Notes under the pieces: generated by a model | Databases searched by the model: none | What the model saw: the letters and a program-made list of their open reading frames with translations, nothing else | Told to the model about the DNA's origin: nothing | DNA from: Steromphala cineraria | Taxonomy: Eukaryota > Mollusca > Gastropoda > Trochida > Trochidae | Length of the DNA: 64,000 bases | NCBI GenBank assembly: GCA_916613615.1 | Contig: OU744736.1 | Coordinates: 55,185,600 to 55,249,599 of the forward strand | Reading direction: 5' to 3' | Shown here: piece after piece, positions 11,410-22,921 of the stretch | Layout: every line of letters begins with the position of its first letter | Numbering within the stretch: the stretch's first letter is position 1 | Position numbers and translations under genes: made by a program

Positions 11410-13305
11410 TTAGGGCATATGATATATTACCGATACAAATATTTTGAAAAAAATACAATAACCAATATGTTTTTCGCATGAAATCTTGTATTGCCTTACA
11501 AAAGAACCACAACCGAACGAACATTAGAAGGTGTAAAGATCCACAACATCATACATTCGACTAAAACATAAAGGAAATAAAGTGCGCCTGACTCGTGATG
11601 TTAAAAGACATGACATCGTTGAAAATGTGGCCGCTTATAAATGAAAGGTGTATCTTGAATATGAAAACATATAACAGAAATATAGTTAATATTGTCTAGA
11701 CTCTTTCAAATATATCGAGTTGCGTTAATTGTTCAAAGACAATACTTTCTCTCTAATACTATACTCTCTATGAGCATGGGTCTATTGAGCCACAACCATA
11801 CAAAAATTTAGATATAAATAAAAGACTAATTATTTGTTTTAGGTGAATATTCATCACCCCCCCCCCCCCCCCTCCCCCCCAAACAAAAAACGCGTCCCCG
11901 GCGTCAATTCCAGCCTCTGACCCAGCGTGTATTTGAGACCTGATCTCAATTCGAGTAATGAAGTTATGGTGTTGCCTAAACTTGGAAGCTTTAAAAAATC
12001 ATTGTTCCACAAAGGAACTTAAACCAGATAAAGCATTAATGTGTAAGTTGATATATCCCTTTCAAAGTCAATCATCCCCGTCTTATCTTGCATAAGTTAT
12101 TTGGTGTGCGCAAAGCAAAAATATTACCAGCTGATAAGCTGAGCATATAATAAATGTTCATTTGAAAATGTGTATAAGGACAGAAGATGTTAAGTATGAT
12201 GGTGGAGGGGTCAGTATATAAATATTTAATACACCCGAGGATGTCATATTGGCCATACCTGATTAATCTGTGAAGCGTATTAAAATGTCCAAGTTATCGC
12301 CCCTTATTTGTAGCGTTGCTTCGACCTCTATTCCTTATACTAATGCTTTCTTCACACTAACCTATCATGCGTGTCAGTGCGGGCTACATATTATGTATAA
12401 TACCATATGAATCGTCGTGATGAGACATGTTATTGGGGATAAACATTGGCATTTAACACGATTGATGAAAGTAAAGTTAAATAATATTGCAAATTGTTAT
12501 AAACTGTGCTCATTTATCGCTGTTGCATATCTTCCACATACAAACTGGAGAGATGCTTATAAACAGAACATAGAGGTTATATGTTGCGCCTTTATAATCT
12601 TACAGCCGCCTTCAGATAAACGAATTTACAGCAGTCTTTAATTTCAGTTAGAGTAACAACTATATATACGCATTCGTTAGTATCCAAATTCCGGTTGGTT
12701 TTAAATTAAACATAAATTGAATCCTACAAGTACATGTACACGCAAAATAGGTTTGTATATGTTATGTTCTAAAAGTCACAGTCAAACATTATAATACCAA
12801 ATCTTTATCAATAAATTTTGAAAAGACTTGTAATGAGTCGACTGAATGCGTAGTAAAGTATATAGCTACAGCCAATGCCGTCTGAAGTATTTTTCATATT
12901 TTTTCAAGGATGAGTCTATAATAAAGTCTATAATAATGGCGTGAAGGAGTAACATTAATCTTCTGTTCAGGATTACAAGAAAACGTTTATTTAGATATAT
13001 TCATTCAAATACGTGAATGAGATAACCTGCATTTTCAAAATTATTATCAGAGGAATACTTGACAGTGTGGAGTAACTAAGGAAGTCTGGTTTGACCTCGT
13101 AAAAATTCAGATTGACTCATTGAGCCATGTCGGAATTTATGAAAGGAAGTCTTAGACAATATATCATGAAACAGACTATTTAAATTATTGAATACTGTTG
13201 TTAATACAACTGGTTTATAATTTTCGTTCCAGAAATAGATAGATAAGAACGAGCAAGAACATTTTAAATATCTGTTTGGATATTGAAAAAAAACACATAT
13301 ATTTT
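11410..13305. other. no gene seen; C-tract at 11856-11880
   Basis: AT-rich sequence with a run of C interrupted by one T at 11856-11880. The 74-codon frame at 12417 has no recognisable feature. Confidence 0.45.
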
Positions 13306-13309
13306 GTAC

Positions 13310-14440
13310 TGAGATAAGATAAGATAAGATAAGATAAACTTTATTATCCCCGCGGGGAAATTTGTGTTACATTCAAAGAGCTTTGCATAAAAAATAAAAA
13401 ATCACAATTAAATAGATATATGAAATATATACAACAATACATGTTGCACTACAAGCAGTAATATTAAAGCATTGTAAACAATTAAGGGTGTTACATTGAA
13501 CAATACATTTATGATTACAGTGCGACGGTTAGTCAGATTTACAAATTTGTATGTAAATTTAAAATCTTGATATTGTATGGAACAAATGATTTTGTACTTC
13601 TATTAGTTTTGAAATGCCCAGAAGGTAAAAATTCATAACATTCATTTAGAAAGTGGGATGGGTCAAATTGAATGGCTAGAGCTTTATTTTGAACTTTTGA
13701 ATCAAACTGAAAGGAAAGGTGTTCAAGATTGATGCCGATTGATGATGGCTATATTTACAATTTGTCGATTTTAATTTTCAGTGATAGGGGAAGATTGCCC
13801 CATACCATGCATGAAAACTGAAAGTCAGCTGAATGGTTTTGATGATAGAACAATTTTAGAATACATGTGTCAAAATTAAAAGATCCCAGGAAGAAAAGTC
13901 GTTGTTGAGCTTTAGCATGGACACGGTGTGTATGAGATTTCCATGAGAGTTTATCATCAATTATGGGTCCCAGGTATTTATACTCGTCTCCTACTTCAAC
14001 TTCCTGTCCGTCAATAGTAACTGGCTCCAGGTTTTCCCTTTTTCTGCGGAAGTCAATTAAATTGTCTTTACACCATTGGTTAAATGAATCAATATTTTCT
14101 CTATAGTCTAATTCTGATTGATGAATGAACCCAAACTTGAAATTCAAACAGGAGGAAAATAGAGATACACAGTCATTTGTATATAGAGAGTAAAGAGGAC
14201 ATGTACAGGCGACAGGACGCAGCCTTGAGGAGCACAAGTACTCAGGAGATTCACTTCAGAGAGCGTAGAATTAACTCGAACAAATTGGGGACGATTAATT
14301 AGAAAAGCTTTAACCCATTTAATGAGGTTACTGTTTACTCCCATATTGAACAATTCCTTAACTAATATAAGATGTGGTTGGATGGTGTTAAACGCCGAGG
14401 AAAAATCTGCAAATAGAATTCTTACATATGAAGATTATAT
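13310..14440 (-). mobile_element. Rex1-like LINE remnant with 3' tail
   Basis: Minus strand, broken into at least two frames. From 5': FADFSSAFNTIQPHLI (RT motif A region, ~14.4 kb), STCAPQGCVLSPV...LFTLY (motif B), IDFRRKR, EYKYLGPIIDDKLSW and KAQQRLFFLGSF, in the order of Rex1/CR1-clade reverse transcriptases. The FADD catalytic box is missing: motif B passes straight into unrelated residues and then the DFRRKR block, indicating an internal deletion. The 3' end carries a (GATAA)n tail at 13312-13338 next to TTTATTATCCCCGCGGGG, a typical tail for this group. The element is 5'-truncated and dead. Confidence 0.85.
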
Positions 14441-14444
14441 TACA

Positions 14445-15240
14445 GATTATTTATAATGGATCTTAGTATTTGATAGTAAAGTAAAAGTAAAGTAGCCTAC
14501 CTGCATAACACATGCACTTGGAAATATTTCATATGATTTAGGCTAATGTTAAAACAACAAAGTTGAAAACCCGCCACGTTACTGTGTCTTGTGTGTGCGA
14601 CCGCAAATATACATGCATTATTGTCCTATACTTGACGCAAAACTAGTGTTAAAAGTGCGACTAATTCTTTCACTTTTGAACGCAATTTTGTTTTCAATAT
14701 TGCTGAGAAAAACCGAACGAAAAATATGTGATGAGGCAACTTTTTTTATGATATAGCAGAGAGATTTAATTTGAAATCAATTATCGAAATTGTTGAAGAG
14801 ATTTGCAAGATCAATCATTGTGGATATGTGATATGGCCTGTTGTAATGTGTTCAGCTGTGCACGCAAAGTTTATAAACAGGGTTTCGAGTTGACAAAAGG
14901 TAAGACAAAGGCTATTACAATCGGCGAGTGTTGCTATACTTATTGCTTGTTTCAATGATACACAAGAATTTGCATGTCAAATTCGTTCCAAAAAGTGTAT
15001 CAGTTATAGTTAACCACACTAACCGAAAATCGTCAGAGCACTCTGTCGTCCTTAGTTTTCAGACGTAATAGCAGTGGTCGAGGTTATAAAATCTTTCTTA
15101 TCTGGGGGCAATTACTGGAAATAGAATATTAATATATCATCTGAATATTTTTGTAGGCGCATATCCACCCACTCGTGGTTGCTCAAGGTACATTGTTTCC
15201 CTTGGTCAATGGTATTCTTTCACCGCCCGATCATTTTTCC
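14445..15240. other. no gene seen
   Basis: AT-rich, no supported feature; a short direct AAAGTAAAGTAAAAGTAAAG run at about 14476. Confidence 0.4.
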
Positions 15241-15244
15241 AATT

Positions 15245-15586
15245 AAACTCCCTGGGGAGTATTCAACCGGATTCCACATATATGTGGCGCTCAGGTTAGG
15301 GACCGTCCTATGCCTCACAGGGTACCCAGCTGGGTGAACTAAGACACATAGTCACAGCAGTTTGTCCAACACTGCTGAACGCTGATATCCGACAGCTCGA
15401 CGTATGCACGTGTTCATGTATCCACCATTCCGCCACTGACATGAATTCGTGGGCTCCAGGGTGACACTTACAGAGTTCTAACAGAGGTGAACTCTAGGTT
15501 TTTACACCTTGGTTTGGATTGGATTCGAACCTCGGACCTCAAGAACGTGAGACCGGCGCTCTTGCCGACTGAGCTATCCCGTAAAA
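15245..15586 (-). mobile_element. tRNA-derived SINE (second family)
   Basis: Minus strand starts with a well preserved tRNA-like head, GGGATAGCTCAGTCGGCAAG (A box), then GAGGTTCGAATCC (B box), lacking a mature 3' acceptor stem, and continues into a body with GTTCACCCAGCTGGGTACC. The GTTCACCCAGCTG motif recurs after a B box at 57.1 kb. The head could be mistaken for a tRNA gene, but the acceptor stem does not close and the body follows immediately. Extent at the 3' end is approximate. Confidence 0.75.
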
Positions 15587-15599
15587 ATGTCACGATTGT

Positions 15600-16365
15600 A
15601 AAAGATTATCATTGTTGAATTGGGGGTACGAGGGTTCGCACCCCTCCCCATGGAGTTCCAAATATAATAGATTTTAGGAGTTTCCTATACTATATAAATT
15701 GATATAAAAACAGTGTTAGACGGGGGACTTTAATTCTGCAAACAGCCTAGTTTTCCTGTGGACACATATTCTTTGATCAAAAGTCATCACTTTTCGTAAT
15801 CGTATTTGTAAAATCGATATATCGCACCGTTTGCTCCCAAATATGGAAATCCTGTACCCGCCCCTGGTTTGATTTCACTTCCACAACCTACTAGTATATC
15901 AACCTATTTCTGATAAAGTATACAGTTGTGAAGGGTCCTATATATAAGAAACTCAGATAAAGATAAGGCGCCAAGTCGTTGGCGAGAAAGAAAACTGTTT
16001 GTGATGCAAACAATATGCCTATAACATGTAAACTTTGTGTATTTAAATGTCAACACAATCAGGACAATCATACATTTTAAGTATTTCTTAATCATTCTAT
16101 TTCGTTTATTGATATGGTGACGGACAAAAAGTTGAACAAAACTGACATCAGATCGAGGTGTAGGCAATGCGTCTCTAGATTGATATTGAAATGAATTAAT
16201 TTCTTAAGTGTTACGAATGCATCTCAGATACGTTCATTATCTATGCAGATCGTAAACGACGAAATTTTTATTACTCGAGATAATAAATAAATAGCATTTG
16301 CTTTGCAGGGATCTGATTCGCTGAAGGCCGTCAGAGCGATTCTGTTCATACCCGTGTAAACTTAA
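15600..16365. other. no gene seen
   Basis: AT-rich; the 87-codon minus frame at 15904-16167 has no domain or splice support. Confidence 0.4.
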
Positions 16366-16370
16366 TTTCG

Positions 16371-17069
16371 TGACGTCATAATACATATGACGTCATATCT
16401 AGCCACGCCCCCGTGGCGGACCGTTTTTCGCGTCATAGTGCATCTCCTTTTGTTGTTAAATTGTGTATTTGAAGAAACAATATGTCTTCAAAACAATAAA
16501 TATATGCAGATTTATTTATAAGAATTGACTTCGAAATTTATAAAGTTTATGGAGGTATAAACTTATAAAACGCAGTGCAAACTTGGCATAAATCCGCTAC
16601 GCGGATTTACACAGTTTGCACTGCGGTTCTTAAATGACTTTGCATTAAGCAAGCGAAAGCGAGTTTGATACCAAATTATTCACGAGTTTCAGAAACATAG
16701 TTTTAAATGGTAAGAAGATTAGTATTCTTTATAGCATTTACCCTAAAAATAAAAATCAACCAAAATTACCGACAGCTTGCTGAAACAAAAATTGCCGCGA
16801 CTCGGCAGCCATTGTGACGGCGCGCTTACACTGTGGCGTTACAACCACTCACTTTTGTGACGTCATACTTGCATTGTGATACTACACTACTTTCATATTA
16901 TAGATTATAACCCGATGAAGTATGACTTTTATTACCTACGAGGGCAATTATATTGAGGTTCGTATTTTTTCATATGTTGCCCGAGGGCAATTTATCACTT
17001 TTTCATTGTGACGTCACGTTATAAACAATGCTTTCAAATATTGACGTCACGGTTTAACCTATGACGTCA
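16371..17069. promoter_or_regulatory. cluster of six CRE palindromes
   Basis: Exact TGACGTCA octamers at 16371, 16388, 16858, 17009, 17042 and 17062. This is the full consensus for CREB/ATF bZIP factors. The octamer is expected about once per 65 kb by chance. No gene start is evident beside them. The sites flank and precede hairpins at 16.57 and 17.25 kb, so they may belong to a mobile or repeat unit rather than a host promoter. Confidence 0.6.
16571..16625. repeat. hairpin, arms CGCAGTGCAAACT
   Basis: 13-bp perfect outer arms and an inner stem AAATCCGC-TAC-GCGGATTT. The apex is CCGCTACGCGG, without the two CTCG boxes seen in other hairpins. Confidence 0.7.
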
Positions 17070-17245
17070 CAATCTATACGGGTCGGCGGCGACTAGTCCG
17101 CCTGTGCTGAGAAGTAGGTTTTGAGTATTTTCTTAAATTTTGCGACTACGGTAATCAACAGAATATCATATTCGTGTAAATACTAAAATTTAGCCATTCG
17201 TGTCGTAAACATAGTATGTCATGAACACTCATATAATATCCTCTA

Positions 17246-17330
17246 TTTACGAAACGAGTGTGAATTTTTGTATTAGGGCTTACCCGAGCGAGAGCGAGGG
17301 TTATACATACACTTGCACGAGCTTCGTAAA
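17246..17330 (-). repeat. hairpin element with CGAG apex (copy 4)
   Basis: Imperfect arms TTTACGAA.../...TTCGTAAA. The apex CCCGAGCGAGAGCGAGGG is the minus-strand form of the CTCG apex. Five CGAG and no CTCG on the plus strand, so this copy is in reverse orientation. The 41 bp just upstream (17209-17249) recur at 39810-39850. Confidence 0.65.
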
Positions 17331-17334
17331 AGTC

Positions 17335-18280
17335 ATATGACACATTTCAGAGGGTCATCATTTCTTTATTACCGCTTCAAACCAATATTTCATACCAATT
17401 TTCATTCAATTTTAAGAAATATCACGTCACAGGTAAATTGTGCTCATAATGATGTGAAAATATGTCACTACTTGTTTTCAGCCAGGTATATGGGTAATAA
17501 TACCGTATAAATATTACGTATACACTGCGGTATCTTACACGGGCGAATAATAAATCACTTTATCATCAACAAGCGATATCTCATGTATGCGCAATACAGT
17601 TTGGGATATATATGCTCTTTCACGTAGAGACATTTTTTATACTTTATCGCTAAGATATTTGATTATTCTCCGAAAACGATGGATTGTAGTATGGACACGT
17701 TGAACGATATGTCGTCAGTTTTATTTCGAACGCAGAAAAGAACAGGATTATGGCGTTTGGATAATGGTTGAAGATGGAGAATGCAATAGACATTGTGTCG
17801 TGGATTCGTGAAAATAATCAACTCGCCACCCCGGGCCTCGATAATTACTTTCACGAATCCACTCCCTATCATGCATTTTCTATTACTTCAAAGCCGTATG
17901 GTGAAATATTTTGTCATCCCAAAGTTCTTTTAAATATATTTAGATCGACAGTAACGTTCCGTATTTGTTATATTCAGATTGATTCAGTGTTTTTATTCAT
18001 AATTATCACGTGATTTTGTATACTTATAGTTTTGCCCTGCGAAGCTTCATGTAAACTTTATGTAAAATTTCATTAACTGATGTGAGTGTATTTACTCGTG
18101 TGCGCATGTAATAAATTTTGTCGTCAAATGGTACAGTCTTAATCTTAAATAATTGCAAAACATGAATAACTAAATCTAAGAAACAAAAGAAAAGTATCAA
18201 CTTAAAGTGAATCAATTCAAACCAAATGCAATCTGGCGATAATGTTTCAACATTCAGGATCATTAATCTAGATCTATGAC
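17335..18280. other. no gene seen
   Basis: AT-rich; 17.66-18.26 kb holds several 65-80-codon frames on both strands that have no recognisable domain. A short imperfect hairpin (AGCTGGTATC/GATACCAGCT, 18283-18330) closes the stretch. Confidence 0.4.
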
Positions 18281-18466
18281 AAAGCTGGTATCATCTTAAA
18301 AGCTAGCGAGGGTTACGATAGATACCAGCTAGCAAATAAGTACAACTTTGTTGCAACGCCATATTGAAGATAAGGGCAATGTGGTGAAACAAGAAAAGCC
18401 TTTAAAAAGGCAAGCTTTGGGGCACCCGGTTATGTATCACTATATAGAACCAGGAAATTTAGGTTA

Positions 18467-18503
18467 GGGAGGACGGGGACGGGGACGGGGACGGGGACGG
18501 GGT
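18467..18503. repeat. (GGGGAC)n microsatellite
   Basis: About six tandem GGGGAC units. Confidence 0.9.
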
Positions 18504-18807
18504 CTTTTACTTGAATATTTTTTTTAAATCGGAGACGCATATTTTTTGCTCTTTGTTGTGATAGTTATCAGTACACTATGTACATAGTACAACATCTCGT
18601 TCGTTCCGCTTAAATTCCACCCAATGATAGATACGTCTCCTATCTCAATTATGATATAAATTGTTATGATATAAAATTTCTAAACATTAATATGGCAATT
18701 CAAATCTATGTTGCTTTAAGTTTAAAAGATAGCTGACGGTGAGTTTAATACAAGAGTCAGTGATTAATTAATAGAGAAATTGTTGCGCTAGTAAACTTTT
18801 CGGGATA

Positions 18808-19134
18808 CCGTATTTCCTCTAATAAGCGCCGGGTCTCCAATAAGCGCCGGGCCTCTAATAAGCGCCGGGGGTCATAGGTAGTTGAGAAAATAAGCGCCGG
18901 GCCTCTTATAAGCGCCGGGTCTCTAATAAGCGCCGGGTCCTAACCATTAGATAAATGCTCCCTAAGTAAACATTTACAAGTGGACGTTGTAAACACGGCT
19001 TAAAACAAACTTCAATTTTTCTATGAAAGAAATAAGCGCCGGGTCTCCAATAAGCGCCGGACCTCTAATAAGCGCCGGGGGGTAAAGGGGTGCTGAAAAA
19101 ATAAGCGCCAGGGCACTTATTAGAGGAAATACGG
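18808..19134. mobile_element. TA-flanked MITE with AATAAGCGCC subrepeats
   Basis: Terminal inverted repeats CCGTATTTCCTCTAATAAG / CTTATTAGAGGAAATACGG, each flanked by TA (18806-18807 and 19135-19136), the target-site duplication of Tc1/mariner-type elements. Inside are about nine copies of AATAAGCGCCGG, mostly direct, as two blocks. 327 bp, no coding capacity. The class is inferred from the TA duplication alone. Confidence 0.85.
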
Positions 19135-19299
19135 TACATTGTTTTCCAATACCCGCAAATTTAGTTTAAACCGGACGAATTTCCCATTGACTTTCAGGTT
19201 AATTACATGTTGCAAGAATAATTTTCCTTAAGTGAGTGTTGATCGTATTACAGCCGAAAGTTGCTAAAAATTTTAGAAAAGATCTCAGCTACAAGATCA

Positions 19300-19840
19300 T
19301 TATTTTCATTATATTATAGGATGACATTAAAGAATATATAGAGAATCTCACCCATCGGTCTTCTGATATCAAATATATCAACACAAGTTGATAAAAGTAC
19401 CAAATATCCAAGGCTTGTTTTTCTTTTTTGGCAATGGGATAATTTTGATGTTTTCCAAAGAGTGGGAACATGATGGAAACTTAATGATAGTTGACAAAAC
19501 GTTTGGAAAATATCAGCCAGTTGCAACTTGCACTCTGCACTCTTTTAGAACTACACCTAGCAAATTATCAGGTCCACAGTCTTTATGTGAATTTATCTTA
19601 GCAAAAGACGTTAACACATAATCTTTAGAAATATCTAACACCTCACATGGTGGGAGTGATTCAAGTACAATGTTTCTTTCTTCTGAAAAATTACAACTTT
19701 CAAAGCGATATCTCCTCTGAAACACAGTTTTGGGTGATAATTTATCATATTTTAGACCCTGTCGAAAGTGTCGATACTTTCTTCGAAAGACACCTTTAAT
19801 CGTAAACAAATCACCCATAACGTTATTTTTTGAAATTGCA
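19300..19840 (-). mobile_element. Rex1-like LINE reverse transcriptase fragment
   Basis: Minus frame 19513-19840 reads FRRKYRHFRQGLKYDKLSP, then LTSFAKINSHKDCGPDNLLG, VVLKECRVQVA. This is the pre-motif-A region of CR1/Rex1 RTs (I-NPHKAxGPDNIxGxVLKECAxQLA). It continues after a frameshift as LADIFQTFCQLSLS...VPTLWKTSK at 19526-19430, then decays. It is a different part of the RT from the 13.3-14.4 kb remnant and does not overlap it in sequence. Confidence 0.75.
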
Positions 19841-19844
19841 TTGA

Positions 19845-21180
19845 GTGAACGATCAGTCATTGACAAGGCGGGACATTTAGCGTTAGCGTAAAATTGAAGG
19901 AACCGAATTCCTAGTTGATACAAAAATGGAATGTCGTTTCCGAATGTGGAATGCAAAAAAATACACCGAATAACTACAAAACAGCTCACATGCACATGCA
20001 AACTTGATATTTTTTAAGGGTGTAAACGCTCATCCATATATTTTTGAAAATTTACAATATATTTTACATCATAACATTATTATAATAATCAGTTTCCGAA
20101 TTAAAGCTTGCCAATTATTTCGTACCACCCACATGGTCACGTGGGTATAAATTTGCAACAGCTCTGTCCATTGGTCGTCGAAATACCAGAATATGCTTAA
20201 GACAAATATCATTGGCTGAAACTTCTCTTTGAAGTTTCCAAGAGTATTATAGAGAGAACCTTCTGCCATTAGTTTTCAATATCAAATGTTACATAACTTT
20301 GGGGTCTCTGGACCCCAAAGCAATAAGAAAAAGCAACAATGTTTTAAAATAAGGATGTAAATGCACCATATTTGAGCTAACTAGGTCACTATTGATGCTT
20401 CAGAATGAGTTTGATATTTGAGATCAATCACATTTATATCAAGAGATGAAAAAAACAATCAGTTTATATATATTTTTTAGACATGCAGTTGGTGATTCTA
20501 GTTATTGATTTAAACCACGTTACAATTTCAAAAATGGTTAGCATCTGTAAATTTCGACAGTTACATCTAAATATATTCTTATAAAAACATATTTTAACCG
20601 AACTGGACAAAAAACTATCATTTGCATCATAAATAAAGAATCTAACAATGTACAGATGTAGAAAATTATATTTTCATATGGTAACAGCTAGGTTGCAAAG
20701 TTACTGTATGTGTTAAATTATTGTTTTCATATTCCAAGAAGTTTTCTGTTCTTTTCGACTCTTGTCAGGACAACATAAACTGGCAAAATCCTCCGGAAAT
20801 GTGTGAGATATATTACCATACAACTATAACCCTGTCTTTTATTTAGGAAAAACTCAACATCAAAGACGTATCTCAAGAAATATAGTTCGCGATATAGAGT
20901 ATCCTCCCTAGCAACTTAACGGCCTCGAAACCCAGAAACCTGAGTTTCGGGGCTCCCTAGACTTACATGAAGTAAAAAAATATTAATCCTCATAAACGAT
21001 TAGGAGTCTCATGGCTACAGGTCTAGACTTGCTCATCAAGAGGTTTCGTAGTGTCAAAACGTTCCTAACTACAGTCTAGGTGTAAGACTATGATGTTCAT
21101 AAATCTACTTGGATCGTAGAGTAGGACTCTGTGGGAATGCGCACTTGAAGGTAATTTCACGACGTTCTGCAAGTCTAAGG
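19845..21180. other. no gene seen
   Basis: AT-rich. Small perfect palindrome TTTGGGGTCTCTGGACCCCAAA at about 20299-20320 and a CGAAAC...GTTTCGGGG stem at about 20925-20955. Nothing coding is supported. Confidence 0.4.
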
Positions 21181-21185
21181 GGAAG

Positions 21186-21193
21186 TGACGTCA
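21186..21193 (+). promoter_or_regulatory. CRE site in a possible promoter
   Basis: TGACGTCA followed by CATATATCTAA (21198-21208, TATA-like) and a GC-rich CCCGCGGCG patch at 21230. This is the only GC-rich, TATA-plus-CRE arrangement in the surrounding 10 kb. About 115 bp downstream an exon-like segment begins on the plus strand. Confidence 0.35.
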
Positions 21194-21317
21194 GCCGCAT
21201 ATATCTAACGCCATGTGGTATGACGTGTTCCCGCGGCGTTATCGAGTTACAAGACGTAAATTCATATTAAGGCCTACATTAGTTTGGCTGGTGAAAAATT
21301 CGAATATAGTTAAGCTA

Positions 21318-21422
21318 TGCATTTTTTGGAGAGCAGAAAGACGACTATTGAAACATCACGACCAAATTTGACCATTGTGTTTGAAAACTGGGATCGAAAG
21401 ACTGGACCACGTGTTTGTTCAG
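21318..21422 (+). CDS. possible first exon, unknown gene
   Basis: From ATG at 21318 an open frame of 35 codons (MHFLESRKTTIETS...) runs to a CAG|GTATTT donor at 422/423. The next exon-like block (21644-21770) has a good TTTCAG acceptor and AAG|GTATGT donor, but joining them gives a stop after about 18 more codons. It could be a non-coding transcript or a short ORF. No homology is recognised. Support is only the upstream CRE/TATA-like patch and splice-site quality. Confidence 0.2.
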
Positions 21423-21643
21423 GTATTTGTGTCTTCTAGCTTGTTCAATGATTCCCTTGAATTTTCCTTATTTTCCATTAAAATTCATTGATAAAATAAA
21501 TCCACATAGATTAAATTTATGTTAAGAATAATCTAGATGATTTCTTATATTTGAAAGTGTCGTTTAAAAATTGTGACAGATGACTTAGATCTAACCTTTG
21601 CATAAGTTAGCTTAACATTGGTTTCAACTCGTTTCCCTTTCAG

Positions 21644-21770
21644 CAATATGGCAATGTAATCTCCCCATCCAGTTGCACATGTTATCATGCCTAGTCTAGT
21701 AGATGATCTTTGAATGCAGAGGAAACAGCACAGCAGATCGAAAGTGTTTCAAACGGCAACGGCAAAGAAG
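21644..21770 (+). other. exon-like segment (possible non-coding transcript)
   Basis: Bounded by CTTTCAG and GTATGT. All frames have stops when read alone. Further exon-like blocks in the same orientation are 27137-27269 (TTCCAG/GTAAGT), 29020-29106 (CCACAG/GTAAAA), 31955-32108 (TTTCAG/GTAAGT) and from 37951 (ATTTCAG). Together they could be a multi-exon lncRNA crossing the repeat field; this is a guess from splice consensus only. Confidence 0.2.
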
Positions 21771-21774
21771 GTAT

Positions 21775-22915
21775 GTAATGAGAGGTAGACTTCTTATCTT
21801 TATTAAAAAAATCTGTACTAATTTTCAATTTATCAAGTAAAGTGACTTGTACATGGTCTTTTCCAATGTGCTTGACTTTAATCTGAACTTGTCTATTGAC
21901 ATTATAGGCCTAATGGTAGTGGCCCATTTAAATTTAAGAAAATTACCAAAATCATGCCTGAAAATGGCCCATTGTCAAAGATGTCTTTCCCAATTCCTGG
22001 TCTTATTTTCAAGAAAGAATCATCTGATTGCATAATGACGTGATAATGTTTGACGGCTTACTGGCCAACTTGGTGACACTAGTTATGAGTGACAATTGTC
22101 ACAAATATTGATAATTAAAAGTTTAGAGCTTCGGATTTACGGTGGACTTGAGTCATTCCCTCTTTTTTCAATGGCCCATCAATTTTGTGCACATGTCGAA
22201 AAAACATAAGATTTTTTTAAAGAATGATGCTGAAAAATGTATGTGTGCATATGGTAATTTCTAATGTGAAGGAGAATTCAGGTAGTTACTTTAAATGTAA
22301 CATTTGTTAGATAAGCAGGGGTAAATTTATCTGCGATTCCTGCTTCAAATACTCATAAAATTTAGAAAGGACTCATAAATATTTAAGCTGCGAGTCCTGG
22401 GATGCATATTTTTTTTGTGTGATACTATGTGCTTACTTATTAAAGGACTCATTTAAATCAACTTGGACTCATAAGACTTTATGGTAGCGACTAGCGAGCG
22501 AGTCCCTTGACTCAGAGGGTCATATCTGTAGATTGATCACTGGATAAGTCATCAGAATAACAATAATGCATTATGCAGTATGTATTTGTAATTATCATTT
22601 CATCTCAGTTACCAGGAAAGTTGATCATATAACTTAATATTTATCTTTGGTCCCTACTAAATATAGTTAAACCCTAAAATGGACGATTGAGGGCCCCGTG
22701 ACCAAAGATAATTAAACAAATCTCAGCTTCTCAGAAAGACTAACTTTGATTCATGCAATGATATGTTGACATAAGTTGAATAGTAATTTAGGAACAAGGG
22801 GTATTAAAATGGGTACCATCCCTCCGTTACATCTACTCATATCTTTCGTACATTGTACCTTATCGACCATTTTATTTCAAATTGAATTGGTCATTGTTCT
22901 TTTGGACATTTATAG
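21775..22915. other. no gene seen
   Basis: AT-rich; includes a locally repeated ACTCATAAA(A/T)TT motif at 22350-22480. Nothing coding is supported. Confidence 0.4.
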
Positions 22916-22921
22916 TTTAGT

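Noticed and set aside
15520..15590. tRNA gene on the minus strand
   Set aside because: A and B boxes are good, but the acceptor stem does not close and a SINE body follows directly.
18808..19134. CRISPR-like direct repeats (AATAAGCGCC)
   Set aside because: Eukaryotic context, irregular spacing, and the whole lies between inverted repeats with a TA duplication: a MITE.
19513..20001. 162-codon minus frame as a host gene
   Set aside because: Its C-terminal half is a recognisable Rex1/CR1 reverse transcriptase fragment and the frame breaks immediately after.
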